NCBI RefSeq assembly: GCF_008705135.1
Contig: NZ_CP023694.1
Location: forward strand, 1,736,001 to 1,800,000
Reading direction: 5' to 3'
Source of the DNA: Streptomyces coeruleorubidus
GTDB lineage: Bacteria; Actinomycetota; Actinomycetes; Streptomycetales; Streptomycetaceae
Length of the DNA: 64,000 nt
The position numbers were made by a program, and so were the translations under genes. Under the pieces are notes generated by a model. The model was not told where the DNA came from, ran no database searches, and worked only from the letters and a program-made list of their open reading frames with translations. This document shows positions 42,690-55,756 of this stretch, in pieces (position 1 is the first letter of the stretch; the number at the start of each line of letters is the position of its first letter).

Positions 42690-43892
42690 TCAGCGAAGGC
42701 GTTCGACCACCAGGTCCCAGACGGTTTCGGCCAGGGCTTCCTTGGGGCCGTGCGGCACCGGGGTCTCGCTGCCGTCGGCGCCGAGGACGACGGCCTCGTT
42801 CTCCTCGGAACCGAAGGTTCTGCTCTCCCCGACCTCGTTCACCACCAGCAGATCACAGCCCTTGCGCTTCAGTTTCGCGCGGCCGTTGGCGAGCACGTCG
42901 TCGGTCTCCGCCGCGAAGCCGACGATCACCTGTCCCGGGCGTACGCGGTCGGCGGAGACCTCCGCGAGGATGTCCGGATTCCGTACCAGGGTGATCGGCT
43001 CCGGCTCCTGGTCGTCCTTCTTCTTGATCTTCCCGGCCGCGTACACCGCCGGGCGGAAGTCCGCCACCGCCGCCGCCATGACCACCGCGTCCGCGTCGGC
43101 GGAGGCCTTCAGCACCGCCTCGCGCAGCTGCACGGCGGTGCCGACGGGGACGACGTCCACGCCGGCCGGGTCGGGCAGGGCGCTGTTGGCCGCGATCAGC
43201 GTGACACGGGCGCCGCGGGCCGCCGCTGTACGGGCGAGGGCGTAGCCCTGCTTGCCGGAGGAGCGGTTGCCGAGGAACCGGACGGGGTCCAGGGGCTCGC
43301 GGGTGCCGCCGGCGCTGACCACGACGTGCCGGCCTTTCAGGTCCGGCTCGGCCACGCCCCGGGCCAGCACGCGGCGGCAGACCTCGAAGATCTCTCCCGG
43401 GTCGGGCAGCCGGCCCTTGCCGGTGTCGACTCCGGTGAGACGGCCCACGGCCGGTTCGATGACGAGGGCGCCGCGGCGGCGCAGCGTCGCCACGTTCTCC
43501 TGGGTGGCCGGGTGCTCCCACATCTCCGTGTGCATGGCGGGGGCGAAGACGACCGGGCAGCGGGCGGTGAGCAGCGTGTTGGTGAGGAGGTCGTCGGCGA
43601 GGCCGTGGGCCGCCTTGGCGAGCATGTCGGCGGTGGCGGGGGCGACGACGACCAGGTCGGCGTGCTGTCCGATGCGGACGTGCGGGACCTCCTGCACGTC
43701 GTCCCACACCTCCGTGGAGACCGGCTTCCCGGAGAGCGCGGACCAGGTGGCGGCGCCGACGAAGTGCAGCGCGGAGGCGGTGGGCACCACGCGCACGTCG
43801 TGGCCCGACTCCGTCAGCCGCCGCAGCAGCTCACAGGCCTTGTACGCGGCGATGCCGCCGCTGACCCCCAGAACGACCTTCGGCTTGTCCAC
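42690..43892 (-). CDS. coaBC: bifunctional phosphopantothenoylcysteine decarboxylase/synthetase
   Basis: This enzyme carries out two steps of coenzyme A synthesis. The 400-residue protein starts at GTG 43892, with GGGGAGAG upstream. The CoaC domain (about 1-185) is a flavoprotein with VVLGVSGGIAAYKACELLRR and the PAMHTEMWEHPATQENV substrate loop. The CoaB domain (about 190-400) has VVSAGGTREPLDPVRFLGNR and the AAVADFRP motif. It is followed by metK and preceded by rpoZ. Confidence 0.97.
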   Translation of the reverse strand: MDKPKVVLGVSGGIAAYKACELLRRLTESGHDVRVVPTASALHFVGAATWSALSGKPVSTEVWDDVQEVPHVRIGQHADLVVVAPATADMLAKAAHGLADDLLTNTLLTARCPVVFAPAMHTEMWEHPATQENVATLRRRGALVIEPAVGRLTGVDTGKGRLPDPGEIFEVCRRVLARGVAEPDLKGRHVVVSAGGTREPLDPVRFLGNRSSGKQGYALARTAAARGARVTLIAANSALPDPAGVDVVPVGTAVQLREAVLKASADADAVVMAAAVADFRPAVYAAGKIKKKDDQEPEPITLVRNPDILAEVSADRVRPGQVIVGFAAETDDVLANGRAKLKRKGCDLLVVNEVGESRTFGSEENEAVVLGADGSETPVPHGPKEALAETVWDLVVERLR

Positions 43893-43942
43893 GTCTCTCC
43901 CCGGACCTCGGCAACCGGCACAACGTACGACTCCATGACACA

Positions 43943-43977
43943 CCACAGGCCCGGCAGTCGGCCTGCCGGGCCTGTGG
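43943..43977 (-). terminator. terminator of rpoZ
   Basis: CCACAGGCCCGGCAG (43943-43957) pairs with CTGCCGGGCCTGTGG (43963-43977), a 15-bp perfect stem with a 5-base loop, 30 bases after the rpoZ stop. It separates gmk-rpoZ from coaBC; coaBC probably has its own promoter inside the 114-base gap. Confidence 0.85.
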
Positions 43978-44006
43978 AAAAGTCAGCGTCAAGCTGCAAA
44001 TAGTAC

Positions 44007-44279
44007 TTACTGCGCCGGGCCCTCGACGGCCTCGGACGTCAGCAGCCCCGCGTTGATCTCGCGAAGGGAGATCGAGAGCGGCTTCTCGTGGACGTGGGTG
44101 TCGACGAGAGGACCGACGTACTCGAGGAGACCCTCGCCGAGCTGCGAGTAGTACGCGTTGATCTGGCGGGCCCGCTTGGCCGCGTAGATCACGAGGCTGT
44201 ACTTCGAGTCGGTGGCCTCGAGGAGCTCGTCGATCGGCGGGTTGATGATGCCCTCGGGCGCGGAGATGGAAGAGGACAC
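44007..44279 (-). CDS. rpoZ: RNA polymerase omega subunit
   Basis: The 90-residue omega subunit helps assemble RNA polymerase by binding the beta' subunit. [20 protein letters not shown] and [20 protein letters not shown] are the conserved N-terminal blocks that clamp beta'. It lies downstream of gmk, as in most bacteria. From published work, deletion in Streptomyces affects development and antibiotic production. Confidence 0.97.
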   Translation of the reverse strand: MSSSISAPEGIINPPIDELLEATDSKYSLVIYAAKRARQINAYYSQLGEGLLEYVGPLVDTHVHEKPLSISLREINAGLLTSEAVEGPAQ

Positions 44280-44350
44280 GCTCTACCTTCCGATGGATGG
44301 GAAAGATTCTGTCGGGGTGATCAGCGAGACCCGGAATCGATCAGCGATGG

Positions 44351-44944
44351 TCACACGACGTCCACCAAGGCTAGCAGCTCGCGAGCCACGTCCTCGACGG
44401 AGGTGTTGACCAGGGTCGTATCGAACTCCGGCTCGGCGGCCAGTTCGGTCTTCGCCGCCTGGAGCCGGCGCTCGATCACCTCGGGCGGTTCGGTGCCCCG
44501 CCCGGTGAGTCTGCGCACCAGCTCCTCCCAGGAGGGGGGAGCCAGGAACACCAGCCGGGCCTCGGGCATCGACTCCCGGACCAGACGGGCGCCCTGGAGG
44601 TCGATCTCGAGGAGTACGGGCTCGCCCTTCTCCAGGCGCTCCTGCACGGCCGCACGCGGCGTTCCGTACCGGTTGCCGGCGAACTCGGCCCACTCCAGCA
44701 GTTCGCCGTTGGCGATCAGCTTGTCCATCTCGTCGTCGGTGACGAAGAAATAGTGGACCCCGTGCTTCTCGCCGGGGCGGGGCTTGCGGGTCGTCGCCGA
44801 CACCGAGAGCCAGACCTCGGGGTGTTCCTTGCGCATATGGGCGACGACCGTGCTCTTGCCGACCCCGGAGGGGCCGGAGAGCACGGTCAGCCGCGGACGT
44901 ACGTCCGGGGGTACGGGGGTCGTCCCCCGGGGTGTTGCAGCCAT
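44351..44944 (-). CDS. gmk: guanylate kinase
   Basis: Gmk phosphorylates GMP to GDP. The 197-residue protein starts at ATG 44944. The P-loop is GPSGVGKST (24-32). [20 protein letters not shown] is the GMP-binding segment, and [14 protein letters not shown] follows. The start was chosen because the extra six residues of the longer frame have no ribosome binding site. Confidence 0.97.
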   Translation of the reverse strand: MAATPRGTTPVPPDVRPRLTVLSGPSGVGKSTVVAHMRKEHPEVWLSVSATTRKPRPGEKHGVHYFFVTDDEMDKLIANGELLEWAEFAGNRYGTPRAAVQERLEKGEPVLLEIDLQGARLVRESMPEARLVFLAPPSWEELVRRLTGRGTEPPEVIERRLQAAKTELAAEPEFDTTLVNTSVEDVARELLALVDVV

Positions 44945-45002
44945 GCAGCGATTATCCAGCAATCCCGGAGTGCCCGGGACTCGCTTCCCCGGAGTGCCCG
45001 GT

Positions 45003-45326
45003 TCAGGAGCCGGTGCTGCCGAACTCGCGCTCCAGGGAGGCGATCTGGTTGGAACCGAGGCCGCGCACGCGACGGCTCTCGGAGATACCGAGTCGTTCCA
45101 TGATCTGCTTGGCGCGGACCTTGCCCACGCCCGGGAGCGACTCGAGGAGGGCGGAGACCTTCATCTTGCCGATGACGTCGTTCTCCTGGCCCTGCTTGAT
45201 GACCTCGTGAAGGGAGGCGCCGGAGTGCTTGAGTCGATTCTTGACCTCGGCCCGCTCCCGGCGAGCCGCGGCGGCCTTTTCGAGCGCGGCTGCGCGCTGT
45301 TCAGGGGTAAGGGGCGGAAGAGCCAC
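45003..45326 (-). CDS. sihf: Streptomyces integration host factor sIHF
   Basis: The 107-residue nucleoid protein starts at GTG 45326, with GAGGTGA upstream. It has a long N-terminal helix ([20 protein letters not shown]) and a helix-two-turn-helix region ([20 protein letters not shown]) that binds DNA without sequence preference and constrains topology. It matches the mycobacterial mIHF family and the 107-residue Streptomyces protein in length and position, between pyrF and gmk. Mutants in S. coelicolor are reported to be altered in sporulation and antibiotic production. Confidence 0.96.
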   Translation of the reverse strand: MALPPLTPEQRAAALEKAAAARRERAEVKNRLKHSGASLHEVIKQGQENDVIGKMKVSALLESLPGVGKVRAKQIMERLGISESRRVRGLGSNQIASLEREFGSTGS

Positions 45327-45603
45327 GCCTACGTCACCTCGGATGTCGAACTGTCGGATACGGACCGGTGAGGAACCTAGTCGCCCCACACCTGGGGAGC
45401 TACGAGCAACACGCTTGCCCGTTCACTCTCGTCGGAGACTAGCGGGCAAGTCCGCCAGAGTCAGCGAGAACAGCGGAAAAGTCCTGGTCAGCCTTCATCT
45501 GAAGGGACATTTAGGACATACTGCCCCGGATTTGAGGATGTATTCAGACTCAAGCACGCCCCGGACCACTCATCGGAGGACTCCGGAAGAGGTCAGGAGG
45601 AGG
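45327..45603. other. 277-base region between pyrF and sIHF
   Basis: No gene is visible. It is lower in GC than the surroundings and should hold the sIHF promoter. On the minus strand CTTGCCCG and CGGGCAAG (45414-45421 and 45443-45450) form an 8-bp inverted repeat 21 bases apart, about 90-125 bases upstream of sIHF. CCTTCA-TC-TGAAGG (45492-45505) is a second palindrome. A strand of 11-bp repeats (AGGTCAGGAGG) covers the pyrF stop (45590-45617). Confidence 0.6.
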
Positions 45604-45617
45604 TCAGGAGGAGGTCA
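45590..45617. repeat. 11-bp tandem repeat across the pyrF stop
   Basis: AGGTCAGGAGG occurs at 45590-45600 and 45601-45611, followed by AGGTCA. On the coding strand this repeats the last codons of pyrF, so the stop TGA is duplicated downstream. It seems harmless. Confidence 0.75.
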
Positions 45618-46449
45618 CGGTGTGACGGATCTCCTCCGCGAAGCGCTCCGCGGCATCACGCAGCGTGATCGCTTCGGGACCGTGGCGTAGCACTCCACGG
45701 CTGACGTTCGGCACGACATTGCGCACCGCCGTCCCGAAGACCCGGGGAAGATCGGCCGGCGTGGCCCCCTGGGCACCGATGCCGGGCGCGAGGAGCGGGC
45801 CGTTGATGTCCAGGTCGTACGACGACAGGTCACCGAGCGTCGCGCCGACGACCGCGCCGAAGGACCCCAGGGGCTCCTCCCCCGCGTTCTCGGCGGACAG
45901 GTGCGCGAGCATGGTCGCTCCGATGTTCCGGCCGTCGGACCGCACGGCGTGCTGCACCTCGCCGCCCTCCGGGTTGGAGGTCAGCGCCAGCACGAACAGC
46001 CCGGCGCCGCTCTCCCGCGCCAGCGCGACGGCCGGGCTCAGCGAGCCGTAGCCGAGGTAGGGCGAGACGGTCAGCGCGTCGGAGAACAGCGGCGCGTCCT
46101 TGTGCAGGAAGGACTCGGCGTACGCGGCCATGGTCGAGCCGATGTCGCCGCGCTTGGCGTCCATCACGACCAGCGCGCCCGCAGCCCGCGCCTCGGCCAC
46201 CGACTTCTCCAGGACGGCGACGCCGCGCGAGCCGAACCGCTCGAAGAAGGCGCTCTGCGGCTTGAGCACGGCGACCCGGTCCGCCAGGGCCTCGACGACC
46301 GTGCGGCTGAACCGCTCCAGGCCCGCGACGTCGTCGTTGAGGCCCCACTCGGCGAGCAGCGAGGCGTGCGGGTCGATGCCGACGCACAGCGGGCCGCGCT
46401 CGTCCATGGCGCGGCGCAGGCGGGCGCCGAAGGGTTCGAGACCACTCAT
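45604..46449 (-). CDS. pyrF: orotidine 5'-phosphate decarboxylase (type 2)
   Basis: PyrF makes UMP from OMP, the last step of the pathway. The 281-residue protein is the longer type 2 form found in actinobacteria, with VVMDAKRGDIGSTMAAYAES carrying the catalytic Lys-Asp array and CVGIDPHASLLAEWGL near the N terminus. It overlaps pyrD by 4 bases and is the last gene of the pyr cluster. Confidence 0.97.
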   Translation of the reverse strand: MSGLEPFGARLRRAMDERGPLCVGIDPHASLLAEWGLNDDVAGLERFSRTVVEALADRVAVLKPQSAFFERFGSRGVAVLEKSVAEARAAGALVVMDAKRGDIGSTMAAYAESFLHKDAPLFSDALTVSPYLGYGSLSPAVALARESGAGLFVLALTSNPEGGEVQHAVRSDGRNIGATMLAHLSAENAGEEPLGSFGAVVGATLGDLSSYDLDINGPLLAPGIGAQGATPADLPRVFGTAVRNVVPNVSRGVLRHGPEAITLRDAAERFAEEIRHTVTSS

Positions 46450-47552
46450 GCCGTCTTCCTCACATCGGCGCCCACCGCGTCGGCGAGCGTGGCGTACGGG
46501 CTGGTGCGCAGGCGCGCGGCGAGCCCCTTGTGGACAGCCCGGCCCCAGAAGGGCCCCTCGTAGATGAAGGCGCTGTAGCCCTGGACCAGCGTGGCGCCGG
46601 CCAGGATGCGCTGCCAGGCGTCCTCGGCGTTCTCGACGCCCCCGACGCCCACCAGGGTGATCCGGTCGCCCACGCGCGCGTAGAGGCGGCGCAGGACCTC
46701 CAGGGAGCGATCCTTCAAGGGTGCTCCGGACAGGCCGCCGGTCTCCTTGACCAGGGAGGAGTCGGACTTCAGGCCGAGTCCCTCGCGCGCGATGGTGGTG
46801 TTCGTGGCGATGATCCCGTCCAGGCCGAGTTCCACCGCGAGGTCGGCGACGGCGTCGATGTCCTCGTCGGCGAGGTCCGGCGCGATCTTGACCAGGAGCG
46901 GGACGCGCCGCGCGGACACCGCGCGGTCGGCGGCCTCGCGGACCGCGCTCAGCAGGGGGCGCAGCGCCTCAGTGGCCTGGAGGTTGCGCAGACCGGGCGT
47001 GTTCGGGGAGGAGACGTTGACCACGAGGTAGTCGGCGTAGGGCGCCAGCCGCTCGGCGGACTTCACGTAGTCCGCGACGGCGTTCTCCTCGGGTACGACC
47101 TTGGTCTTGCCGATGTTGACGCCGACGACGGTCTTGAAGACGGGCGTCCGGGAGGCCAGGCGGGCGGCGACGCGGAGCGATCCGTCGTTGTTGAAGCCCA
47201 TGCGGTTGATCAGCGCCCGGTCCTTGACCAGCCGGAACAGCCGCTGCTTGGGGTTGCCGGGCTGGGGCTCACCGGTGACCGTGCCGATCTCGACGTGGTC
47301 GAAGCCGAGCATGGCCACGCCGTCGATGCCGACGGCGTTCTTGTCGAAGCCCGCGGCGAGCCCGAAGGGGCCGTGCATGCGCAGCCCGAAGGCCTCCGTG
47401 CGCAGCTCCTTGTGGCGGGGCGCGAGGGCGGCCGCGAGGAACGTGCGCAGGACGGGTACGCGGGCGGCCAGCCGGATCCAGCGGAAGGCTAGGTGGTGGG
47501 CCTGCTCCGGGTCCATCCGCTTGAAGAGCAGACTGAAAAAGATCTTGTACAT
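46446..47552 (-). CDS. pyrD: dihydroorotate dehydrogenase (quinone), class 2
   Basis: PyrD oxidises dihydroorotate to orotate with quinone at the membrane. The 368-residue protein has the amphipathic N-terminal segment of class 2 enzymes (FFSLLFKRMDPEQAHHLAFR) and the FMN barrel, with VNVSSPNTPGLRNLQ carrying the catalytic Ser region, plus ATNTTIAREGL and GGLSGAPLKDRSLEVLRRLY. A terminator-like hairpin and a duplicated ribosome binding region lie just upstream, between it and carB. Confidence 0.97.
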   Translation of the reverse strand: MYKIFFSLLFKRMDPEQAHHLAFRWIRLAARVPVLRTFLAAALAPRHKELRTEAFGLRMHGPFGLAAGFDKNAVGIDGVAMLGFDHVEIGTVTGEPQPGNPKQRLFRLVKDRALINRMGFNNDGSLRVAARLASRTPVFKTVVGVNIGKTKVVPEENAVADYVKSAERLAPYADYLVVNVSSPNTPGLRNLQATEALRPLLSAVREAADRAVSARRVPLLVKIAPDLADEDIDAVADLAVELGLDGIIATNTTIAREGLGLKSDSSLVKETGGLSGAPLKDRSLEVLRRLYARVGDRITLVGVGGVENAEDAWQRILAGATLVQGYSAFIYEGPFWGRAVHKGLAARLRTSPYATLADAVGADVRKTA

Positions 47553-47555
47553 GGT

Positions 47556-47588
47556 GTCCTCACGAAGACATGGACGTCCTCACGAAGA
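47556..47588 (-). repeat. duplicated ribosome-binding segment before pyrD
   Basis: On the coding strand TCTTCGTGAGGAC occurs twice, 20 bases apart (plus-strand positions 47576-47588 and 47556-47568). The copy nearer the gene places GAGGAC correctly before the pyrD ATG. The other copy sits at the base of the hairpin that follows carB. Confidence 0.85.
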
Positions 47589-47616
47589 GGGGGACACCGT
47601 TTCCGGTGTCCCCCTC
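47587..47616 (-). terminator. terminator-like hairpin between carB and pyrD
   Basis: GAGGGGGACACCG (47587-47599) pairs with CGGTGTCCCCCTC (47604-47616), 13 bp with a 4-base loop, 8 bases after the carB stop. It is followed on the minus strand by TTCGTGAGGACG rather than U-rich RNA, so it may only partly stop transcription into pyrD-pyrF. Confidence 0.75.
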
Positions 47617-47623
47617 GGGGCTG

Positions 47624-50924
<3,301 letters not shown>

Positions 50925-50932
<8 letters not shown>

Positions 50933-52067
50933 GCTGGCCCTCCATCAGGGATACGAAGCGGTCGAACAGGTAGGCGGCGTCGTGCGGGCCGGCTGCCGCT
51001 TCGGGGTGGTACTGGACGCTGAAGGCGGGGCGGTCGAGGAGCTGGAGCCCCTCCACCACGTTGTCGTTCAGGCAGACGTGGGACACCTCGGCGCGGCCGA
51101 ACGGGGTCTCGGAGACCTGGTCGAGCGGGGCGTCGACGGCGAAGCCGTGGTTGTGCGCGGTGACCTCGACCTTGCCGGTCGTACGGTCCTGCACCGGCTG
51201 GTTGATGCCGCGGTGGCCGTACTTCAGCTTGTAGGTGCCGAAGCCGAGCGCGCGGCCCAGGATCTGGTTGCCGAAGCAGATGCCGAACAGCGGGGTGCCG
51301 CGCTCCAGGACGCCCTGCATGACGGAGACGGGGTGGTCGGCGGTGGCCGGGTCGCCCGGGCCGTTGGAGAAGAACACGCCGTCCGGGTTCACCGCGTAGA
51401 CGTCCTCGACGGTCGCGGTCGCCGGGAGCACGTGCACCTCGATGCCGCGCTCGGCCATGCGGTGCGGGGTCATGCCCTTGATGCCGAGGTCGACGGCGGC
51501 GACGGTGAACCTCTTCTCGCCGATCGCGGGGACGACGTACGGCTCGGTGGTGGCGACCTCCGCTGAGAGGTTCGCGCCCTTCATCTGCGGGGCTTCCTGC
51601 ACGCGCGCGAGGAGTGCGCTGTCGTCCCGGACGGCGTCGCCGCTGAAGATGCCGACGCGCATCGCGCCGCGCTCGCGCAGGTGGCGGGTGAGGGCGCGGG
51701 TGTCGATACCGGAGATGCCGACGACGCCCTGCGCCGCCAGCTCCTCGTCCAGCGAGCGCCGGGAGCGCCAGTTGGACGGCACGCGCGCGGGGTCGCGCAC
51801 GACGTAGCCGGAGACCCAGATCCTCTTGGACTCCATGTCCTCGTCGTTGACGCCGGTGTTGCCGACGTGCGGGGCGGTCATCACCACGACCTGGCGGTGG
51901 TACGACGGGTCGGTGAGGGTCTCCTGGTAGCCGGTCATGCCGGTGGAGAACACCGCTTCGCCGAAGGTCTCCCCCACGGCCCCGTAGGCACGGCCGCGGA
52001 AGACCCGGCCGTCCTCCAGGACGAGTACGGCGGGAGTTTTGGCGGCTCCCCTGGTGGAGGTGGTCAT
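50925..52067 (-). CDS. carA: carbamoyl-phosphate synthase small subunit
   Basis: CarA releases ammonia from glutamine for CarB. The 380-residue protein starts at ATG 52067 and has the N-terminal CPSase domain ([20 protein letters not shown]) and the C-terminal class I glutamine amidotransferase domain, with the catalytic Cys in [19 protein letters not shown] and His/Glu in [15 protein letters not shown]. It overlaps the upstream membrane-protein gene by 4 bases and carB by 8. Confidence 0.98.
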
Positions 52068-52633
52068 CGTTCGGCGCCTTCCCTGCTGTTCGTTTCGATC
52101 ATGGAGTTGATGGCCTCGACCCACTCGTTGTGTTCGGCCGCGTGGTCGGAGCGGAAGCCGGAGTCGATCAGCTTGTCGCCGTGCTCCCAGGTGACGACGA
52201 GCAGGCCGCCCTCGGTGAGCACCTTGCCGGCGATGCCCTTGTCGAGCCGGGCCTCGCGCAGCTGTGCGGCCGGGACGAAGAAGTCGTTCGCCCCGGGGCG
52301 TACGACGTCCAGTCCGGCGTCCGTGAGAGTCAGCTCGGTGCGGCTGCGGGTGCCCAGGCCGTGCGCGACGATGCGGTCGAGCCACTGTCCGGCGGTGGTG
52401 GAGCCGTGGTAGCGGCCGCTCATGGCGAGGCGCTCCGGGCCCGTCTCGTCCGGGGTGGTGGGCAGCTCGGGCAGGTCGCCCTGGAGCGTGCCGCGCCACT
52501 TCCAGCCCTCGCGCATCAGCCAGTAGACGAGCGCGACGAACAGGGCGAGGCCGACGACCCAGCCGATGCGGGCGGCCCAGTCGGTCACTTGCGCCGATTC
52601 CTTCTCGGCGGCCAGCAAAAGTACAGGTGTCAC
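52064..52633 (-). CDS. pyr-operon membrane protein with PH-like domain
   Basis: The 189-residue protein starts at GTG 52633, with GGGAAGC upstream and 4-base overlaps to pyrC and carA, so it is tightly coupled to both. It has a short N-terminal segment, one membrane helix ([20 protein letters not shown]) and a cytoplasmic beta-rich domain ([40 protein letters not shown]) that looks like a bacterial PH domain. I know of no enzymatic role. The fixed place between pyrC and carA suggests a link to the complex at the membrane, which is inference. Confidence 0.85.
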   Translation of the reverse strand: MTPVLLLAAEKESAQVTDWAARIGWVVGLALFVALVYWLMREGWKWRGTLQGDLPELPTTPDETGPERLAMSGRYHGSTTAGQWLDRIVAHGLGTRSRTELTLTDAGLDVVRPGANDFFVPAAQLREARLDKGIAGKVLTEGGLLVVTWEHGDKLIDSGFRSDHAAEHNEWVEAINSMIETNSREGAER

Positions 52634-53916
52634 GTGAGCTTCCCGTCGACGAGCGTGGCCTTGCCCCGCAGCCACGTGTGCGTCACACGGCCCGGCAGCT
52701 CACGACCCTCGTAGGGGGTGTTGCGGCTGCGCGAGGCGAAGCCCGCGGGGTCCACAGAGCCACGGTATGCCGTGTCGACGAGGGTGAGGTTGGCGGGCTC
52801 ACCTGCCGAGACGGGACGGCCGTGGCCCTTGGCCTGTCCGATCTGCGCGGGCTTGAAGGACATACGGTCGGCGACGCCGGCCCAGTCCAGCAGACCCGTG
52901 TCGACCATGGTCTCCTGCACCACTGACAACGCGGTCTCCAGGCCGACCATGCCCATGGCGGCCGCGGCCCACTCGCAGTCCTTGTCCTCGTGCGGGTGCG
53001 GGGCGTGGTCGGTGGCGACGATGTCGATCGTGCCGTCGGCGAGCGCCTCGCGCAGGGCCATCACGTCGCGCTCGGTGCGCAGCGGCGGGTTGACCTTGAA
53101 GACGGGGTTGTACGTGCGGACCAGCTCGTCGGTGAGGAGGAGGTGGTGGGGGGTGACCTCGGCGGTGACGGCGATGCCGCGGGACTTGGCCCAGCGGACG
53201 ATCTCGACGGACCCGGCGGTCGACAGGTGGCAGATGTGGACGCGGGAGCCGACGTGGTCGGCGAGCAGGACATCCCGGGCGATGATCGATTCTTCGGCCA
53301 CCGCGGGCCAGCCCCCGAGCCCGAGTTCGGCGGAGACGACGCCCTCGTTCATCTCGGCGCCCTCGGTCAGCCGCGGCTCCTGCGCGTGCTGCGCGACGAC
53401 ACCGCCGAAGGCCTTCACGTACTCCAGGGCCCGGCGCATGATCACCGCGTCATGGACGCACTTGCCGTCGTCGGAGAAGACGGTGACCCCGGCGGCCGAC
53501 TCGTGCATGGCGCCCAGCTCGGCGAGCTTGCGGCCCTCCAGGCCGACGGTGACGGCCCCGATCGGCTGAACGTCGCAGTAGCCGTGCTCCTTGCCGAGCC
53601 GCCAGACCTGCTCGACGACACCGGCGGTGTCGGCGACCGGGAAGGTGTTGGCCATGGCGAACACGGTGGTGTAGCCGCCGCTCGCCGCCGCGCGCGTGCC
53701 GGTGAGGACGGTCTCGGAGTCCTCGCGGCCCGGCTCGCGCAGATGGGTGTGCAGGTCGACCAGGCCCGGCAGCAGCACCTTGCCCTCGGCCTCGACGATC
53801 TCCGCGCCCTCGGCGGACAGCCCGCTGCCGACCTCCGCGATCGTCCCGCCGTCGATCAGCACGTCCTGCGGCTCGCCGCCCAGCACCTTCGCACCACGGA
53901 TCAGGATCTTGCTCAT
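52630..53916 (-). CDS. pyrC: dihydroorotase
   Basis: PyrC closes carbamoyl aspartate to dihydroorotate. The 428-residue protein is a type I amidohydrolase barrel. [20 protein letters not shown] holds the first two metal His. [20 protein letters not shown] and [20 protein letters not shown] supply the further His and Asp ligands. It starts 5 bases after the pyrB stop. Confidence 0.98.
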   Translation of the reverse strand: MSKILIRGAKVLGGEPQDVLIDGGTIAEVGSGLSAEGAEIVEAEGKVLLPGLVDLHTHLREPGREDSETVLTGTRAAASGGYTTVFAMANTFPVADTAGVVEQVWRLGKEHGYCDVQPIGAVTVGLEGRKLAELGAMHESAAGVTVFSDDGKCVHDAVIMRRALEYVKAFGGVVAQHAQEPRLTEGAEMNEGVVSAELGLGGWPAVAEESIIARDVLLADHVGSRVHICHLSTAGSVEIVRWAKSRGIAVTAEVTPHHLLLTDELVRTYNPVFKVNPPLRTERDVMALREALADGTIDIVATDHAPHPHEDKDCEWAAAAMGMVGLETALSVVQETMVDTGLLDWAGVADRMSFKPAQIGQAKGHGRPVSAGEPANLTLVDTAYRGSVDPAGFASRSRNTPYEGRELPGRVTHTWLRGKATLVDGKLT

Positions 53917-53921
53917 CTGTC

Positions 53922-54899
53922 TTACTTCTCCTCGGTACGGGTCTGGGTGACGGCGGGTTCGTTTCCGCCCAGCAGCAGGTACAGGACGGCCATCCGGATG
54001 GAGACTCCGTTCGCGACCTGCTCGACGACGGTGCAGCGGTCGGAGTCGGCGACCTCGGCGGTGATCTCCATGCCGCGGACCATCGGGCCGGGGTGCATCA
54101 CGACGGCGTGCTCGGGCATCCGCGCCATGCGGTCGCCGTCGAGGCCGTAGCGCCGGGAGTACTCGCGCTCGGTCGGGAAGAACGCGGCGTTCATGCGCTC
54201 GCGCTGGACGCGCAGCATCATCACCGCGTCGGACTTGGGCAGCGTGCTGTCGAGGTCGTACGACACCTCGCAGGGCCAGCTCTCGATGCCGACGGGCACC
54301 AGGGTCGGCGGGGCGACGAGGGTGACCTCGGCGCCGAGGGTGTGCAGCAGGTCGACGTTGGAGCGGGCGACCCGGCTGTGCAGGACGTCGCCGACGATGG
54401 TGATGCGCCTGCCTTCGAGGTCCTGGCCGATCCCGGCGTCCGGGCCGATCAGGCGGCGGCGCATGGTGAAGGCGTCCAGCAGGGCCTGGGTGGGGTGCTG
54501 GTGGGTGCCGTCGCCTGCGTTGACGACGGCCGCGTCGATCCAGCCGGAGTTCGCCAGGCGGTACGGGGCTCCGGAGGCGCCGTGCCGGATGACCACGGCG
54601 TCGACGCCCATGGCCTCCAGGGTCTGGGCCGTGTCCTTCAGGGACTCGCCCTTGGACACGCTCGAACCCTTGGCGGAGAAGTTGATGACGTCCGCGGACA
54701 GCCGCTTCTCGGCGGCCTCGAAGGAGATCCGGGTGCGGGTGGAGTCCTCGAAGAAGAGGTTGACGATCGTGCGGCCGCGCAGGGTCGGCAGCTTCTTGAT
54801 CGGCCGGTCTGCGACCCGGGCCATCTCCTCGGCGGTGTCGAGGATCAGGACGGCGTCGTCGCGGGTGAGGTCGGCGGCCGAGATGAGATGACGCTGCAT
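53922..54899 (-). CDS. pyrB: aspartate carbamoyltransferase catalytic subunit
   Basis: PyrB joins carbamoyl phosphate and aspartate. The 325-residue protein has [20 protein letters not shown] for carbamoyl phosphate binding, [14 protein letters not shown] and [12 protein letters not shown]. No pyrI regulatory subunit is present, as usual in actinobacteria. It is second after pyrR, with a 100-base gap. GGAG stands 9 bases before the ATG. Confidence 0.98.
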   Translation of the reverse strand: MQRHLISAADLTRDDAVLILDTAEEMARVADRPIKKLPTLRGRTIVNLFFEDSTRTRISFEAAEKRLSADVINFSAKGSSVSKGESLKDTAQTLEAMGVDAVVIRHGASGAPYRLANSGWIDAAVVNAGDGTHQHPTQALLDAFTMRRRLIGPDAGIGQDLEGRRITIVGDVLHSRVARSNVDLLHTLGAEVTLVAPPTLVPVGIESWPCEVSYDLDSTLPKSDAVMMLRVQRERMNAAFFPTEREYSRRYGLDGDRMARMPEHAVVMHPGPMVRGMEITAEVADSDRCTVVEQVANGVSIRMAVLYLLLGGNEPAVTQTRTEEK

Positions 54900-54999
54900 C
54901 TGTCAGGCTCCGTAAGGCAGTTCAAGCTGGAGAAATGGGGCAGACGGGCGCGCGAGGGCGCACCGAGCCGGCGTACGACGGCGGCGTGCGCCTGGAGCG

Positions 55000-55566
55000 C
55001 TACTGGGCGGTCTGCTTGGCGCCGAGCAGCACGGTGTCGCGACCGTCCTCCTCGGCGAGCTGGACCTTGACCGTCTCCCGCAACGACGTGGGGAGGTTCT
55101 TGCCGACGTAGTCGGCGCGGATGGGCAGTTCGCGGTGGCCGCGGTCGACGAGGACCGCGAGCTGCACCGCGCGGGGGCGCCCGATGTCGTTCAGGGCGTC
55201 GAGGGCGGCGCGGATGGTGCGGCCGGAGAAGAGGACGTCGTCGACGAGGACGACGAGCTTGCCGTCGATGCCGTCACCGGGGATCTCGGTGCGGGCCAGC
55301 GCACGCGGCGGGTGCATGCGCAGGTCGTCGCGGTACATGGTGATGTCGAGCGAGCCGCACGGAACCTTGCGCTCGGTGATCTGCTCGAGCTTGTCGGCGA
55401 TCCGCCGGGCGAGGAAGACGCCCCGGGTCGGAATGCCGAGGAGCACCACGTCGTCGGCGCCCTTTGCGCGTTCGACGATCTCGTGGGCGATGCGGGTCAG
55501 TACCCGTGCGATGTCGGGCCCTTCGAGAACGGGCCGGGCATCGGACTGCGAGTCGTGCGTGTCCAT
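55000..55566 (-). CDS. pyrR: PyrR: pyrimidine operon regulator / uracil phosphoribosyltransferase
   Basis: PyrR binds pyr mRNA in response to UMP and UTP. The 188-residue protein has the type I PRTase fold with the PRPP loop [24 protein letters not shown]-like RNA-binding residues lie in [20 protein letters not shown]. It is first in the pyr cluster, and its own leader (55571-55604) carries the RNA site it should bind. Confidence 0.96.
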   Translation of the reverse strand: MDTHDSQSDARPVLEGPDIARVLTRIAHEIVERAKGADDVVLLGIPTRGVFLARRIADKLEQITERKVPCGSLDITMYRDDLRMHPPRALARTEIPGDGIDGKLVVLVDDVLFSGRTIRAALDALNDIGRPRAVQLAVLVDRGHRELPIRADYVGKNLPTSLRETVKVQLAEEDGRDTVLLGAKQTAQ

Positions 55567-55570
55567 ACGA

Positions 55571-55604
55571 AACGGACCTCCTTCTCCGCCTCACGGGACG
55601 GACC
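55571..55604 (-). promoter_or_regulatory. PyrR-binding RNA hairpin overlapping the pyrR ribosome binding site
   Basis: On the minus strand the leader reads GGTCCGTCCCGTGAGGCGGA followed by GAAGGAGGTCCG and, 6 bases later, ATG. CCCGTGAGGC is the loop consensus of PyrR-binding sites, and AAGGAGG is the ribosome binding site. Since no terminator follows, PyrR bound here should block translation initiation, as reported for Mycobacterium smegmatis pyrR. Confidence 0.85.
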
Positions 55605-55756
55605 TTAAAGGACGTCGGGATTGCGCCATCCACGGTAGCAGGCCCTCGCCGCCGCCCGGACGGCCCCCTCGGATCACCCACTCGGCCTAACAGAGTGCTG
55701 ATACCACGGAAGAGTCGGTGCGGACCATTCGGCTTGACGCGGCAGAGTAACGCTGC

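Noticed and set aside
54900..54999. Attenuator between pyrR and pyrB.
   Set aside because: GC-rich stems are possible but no second PyrR loop or U-run is visible.
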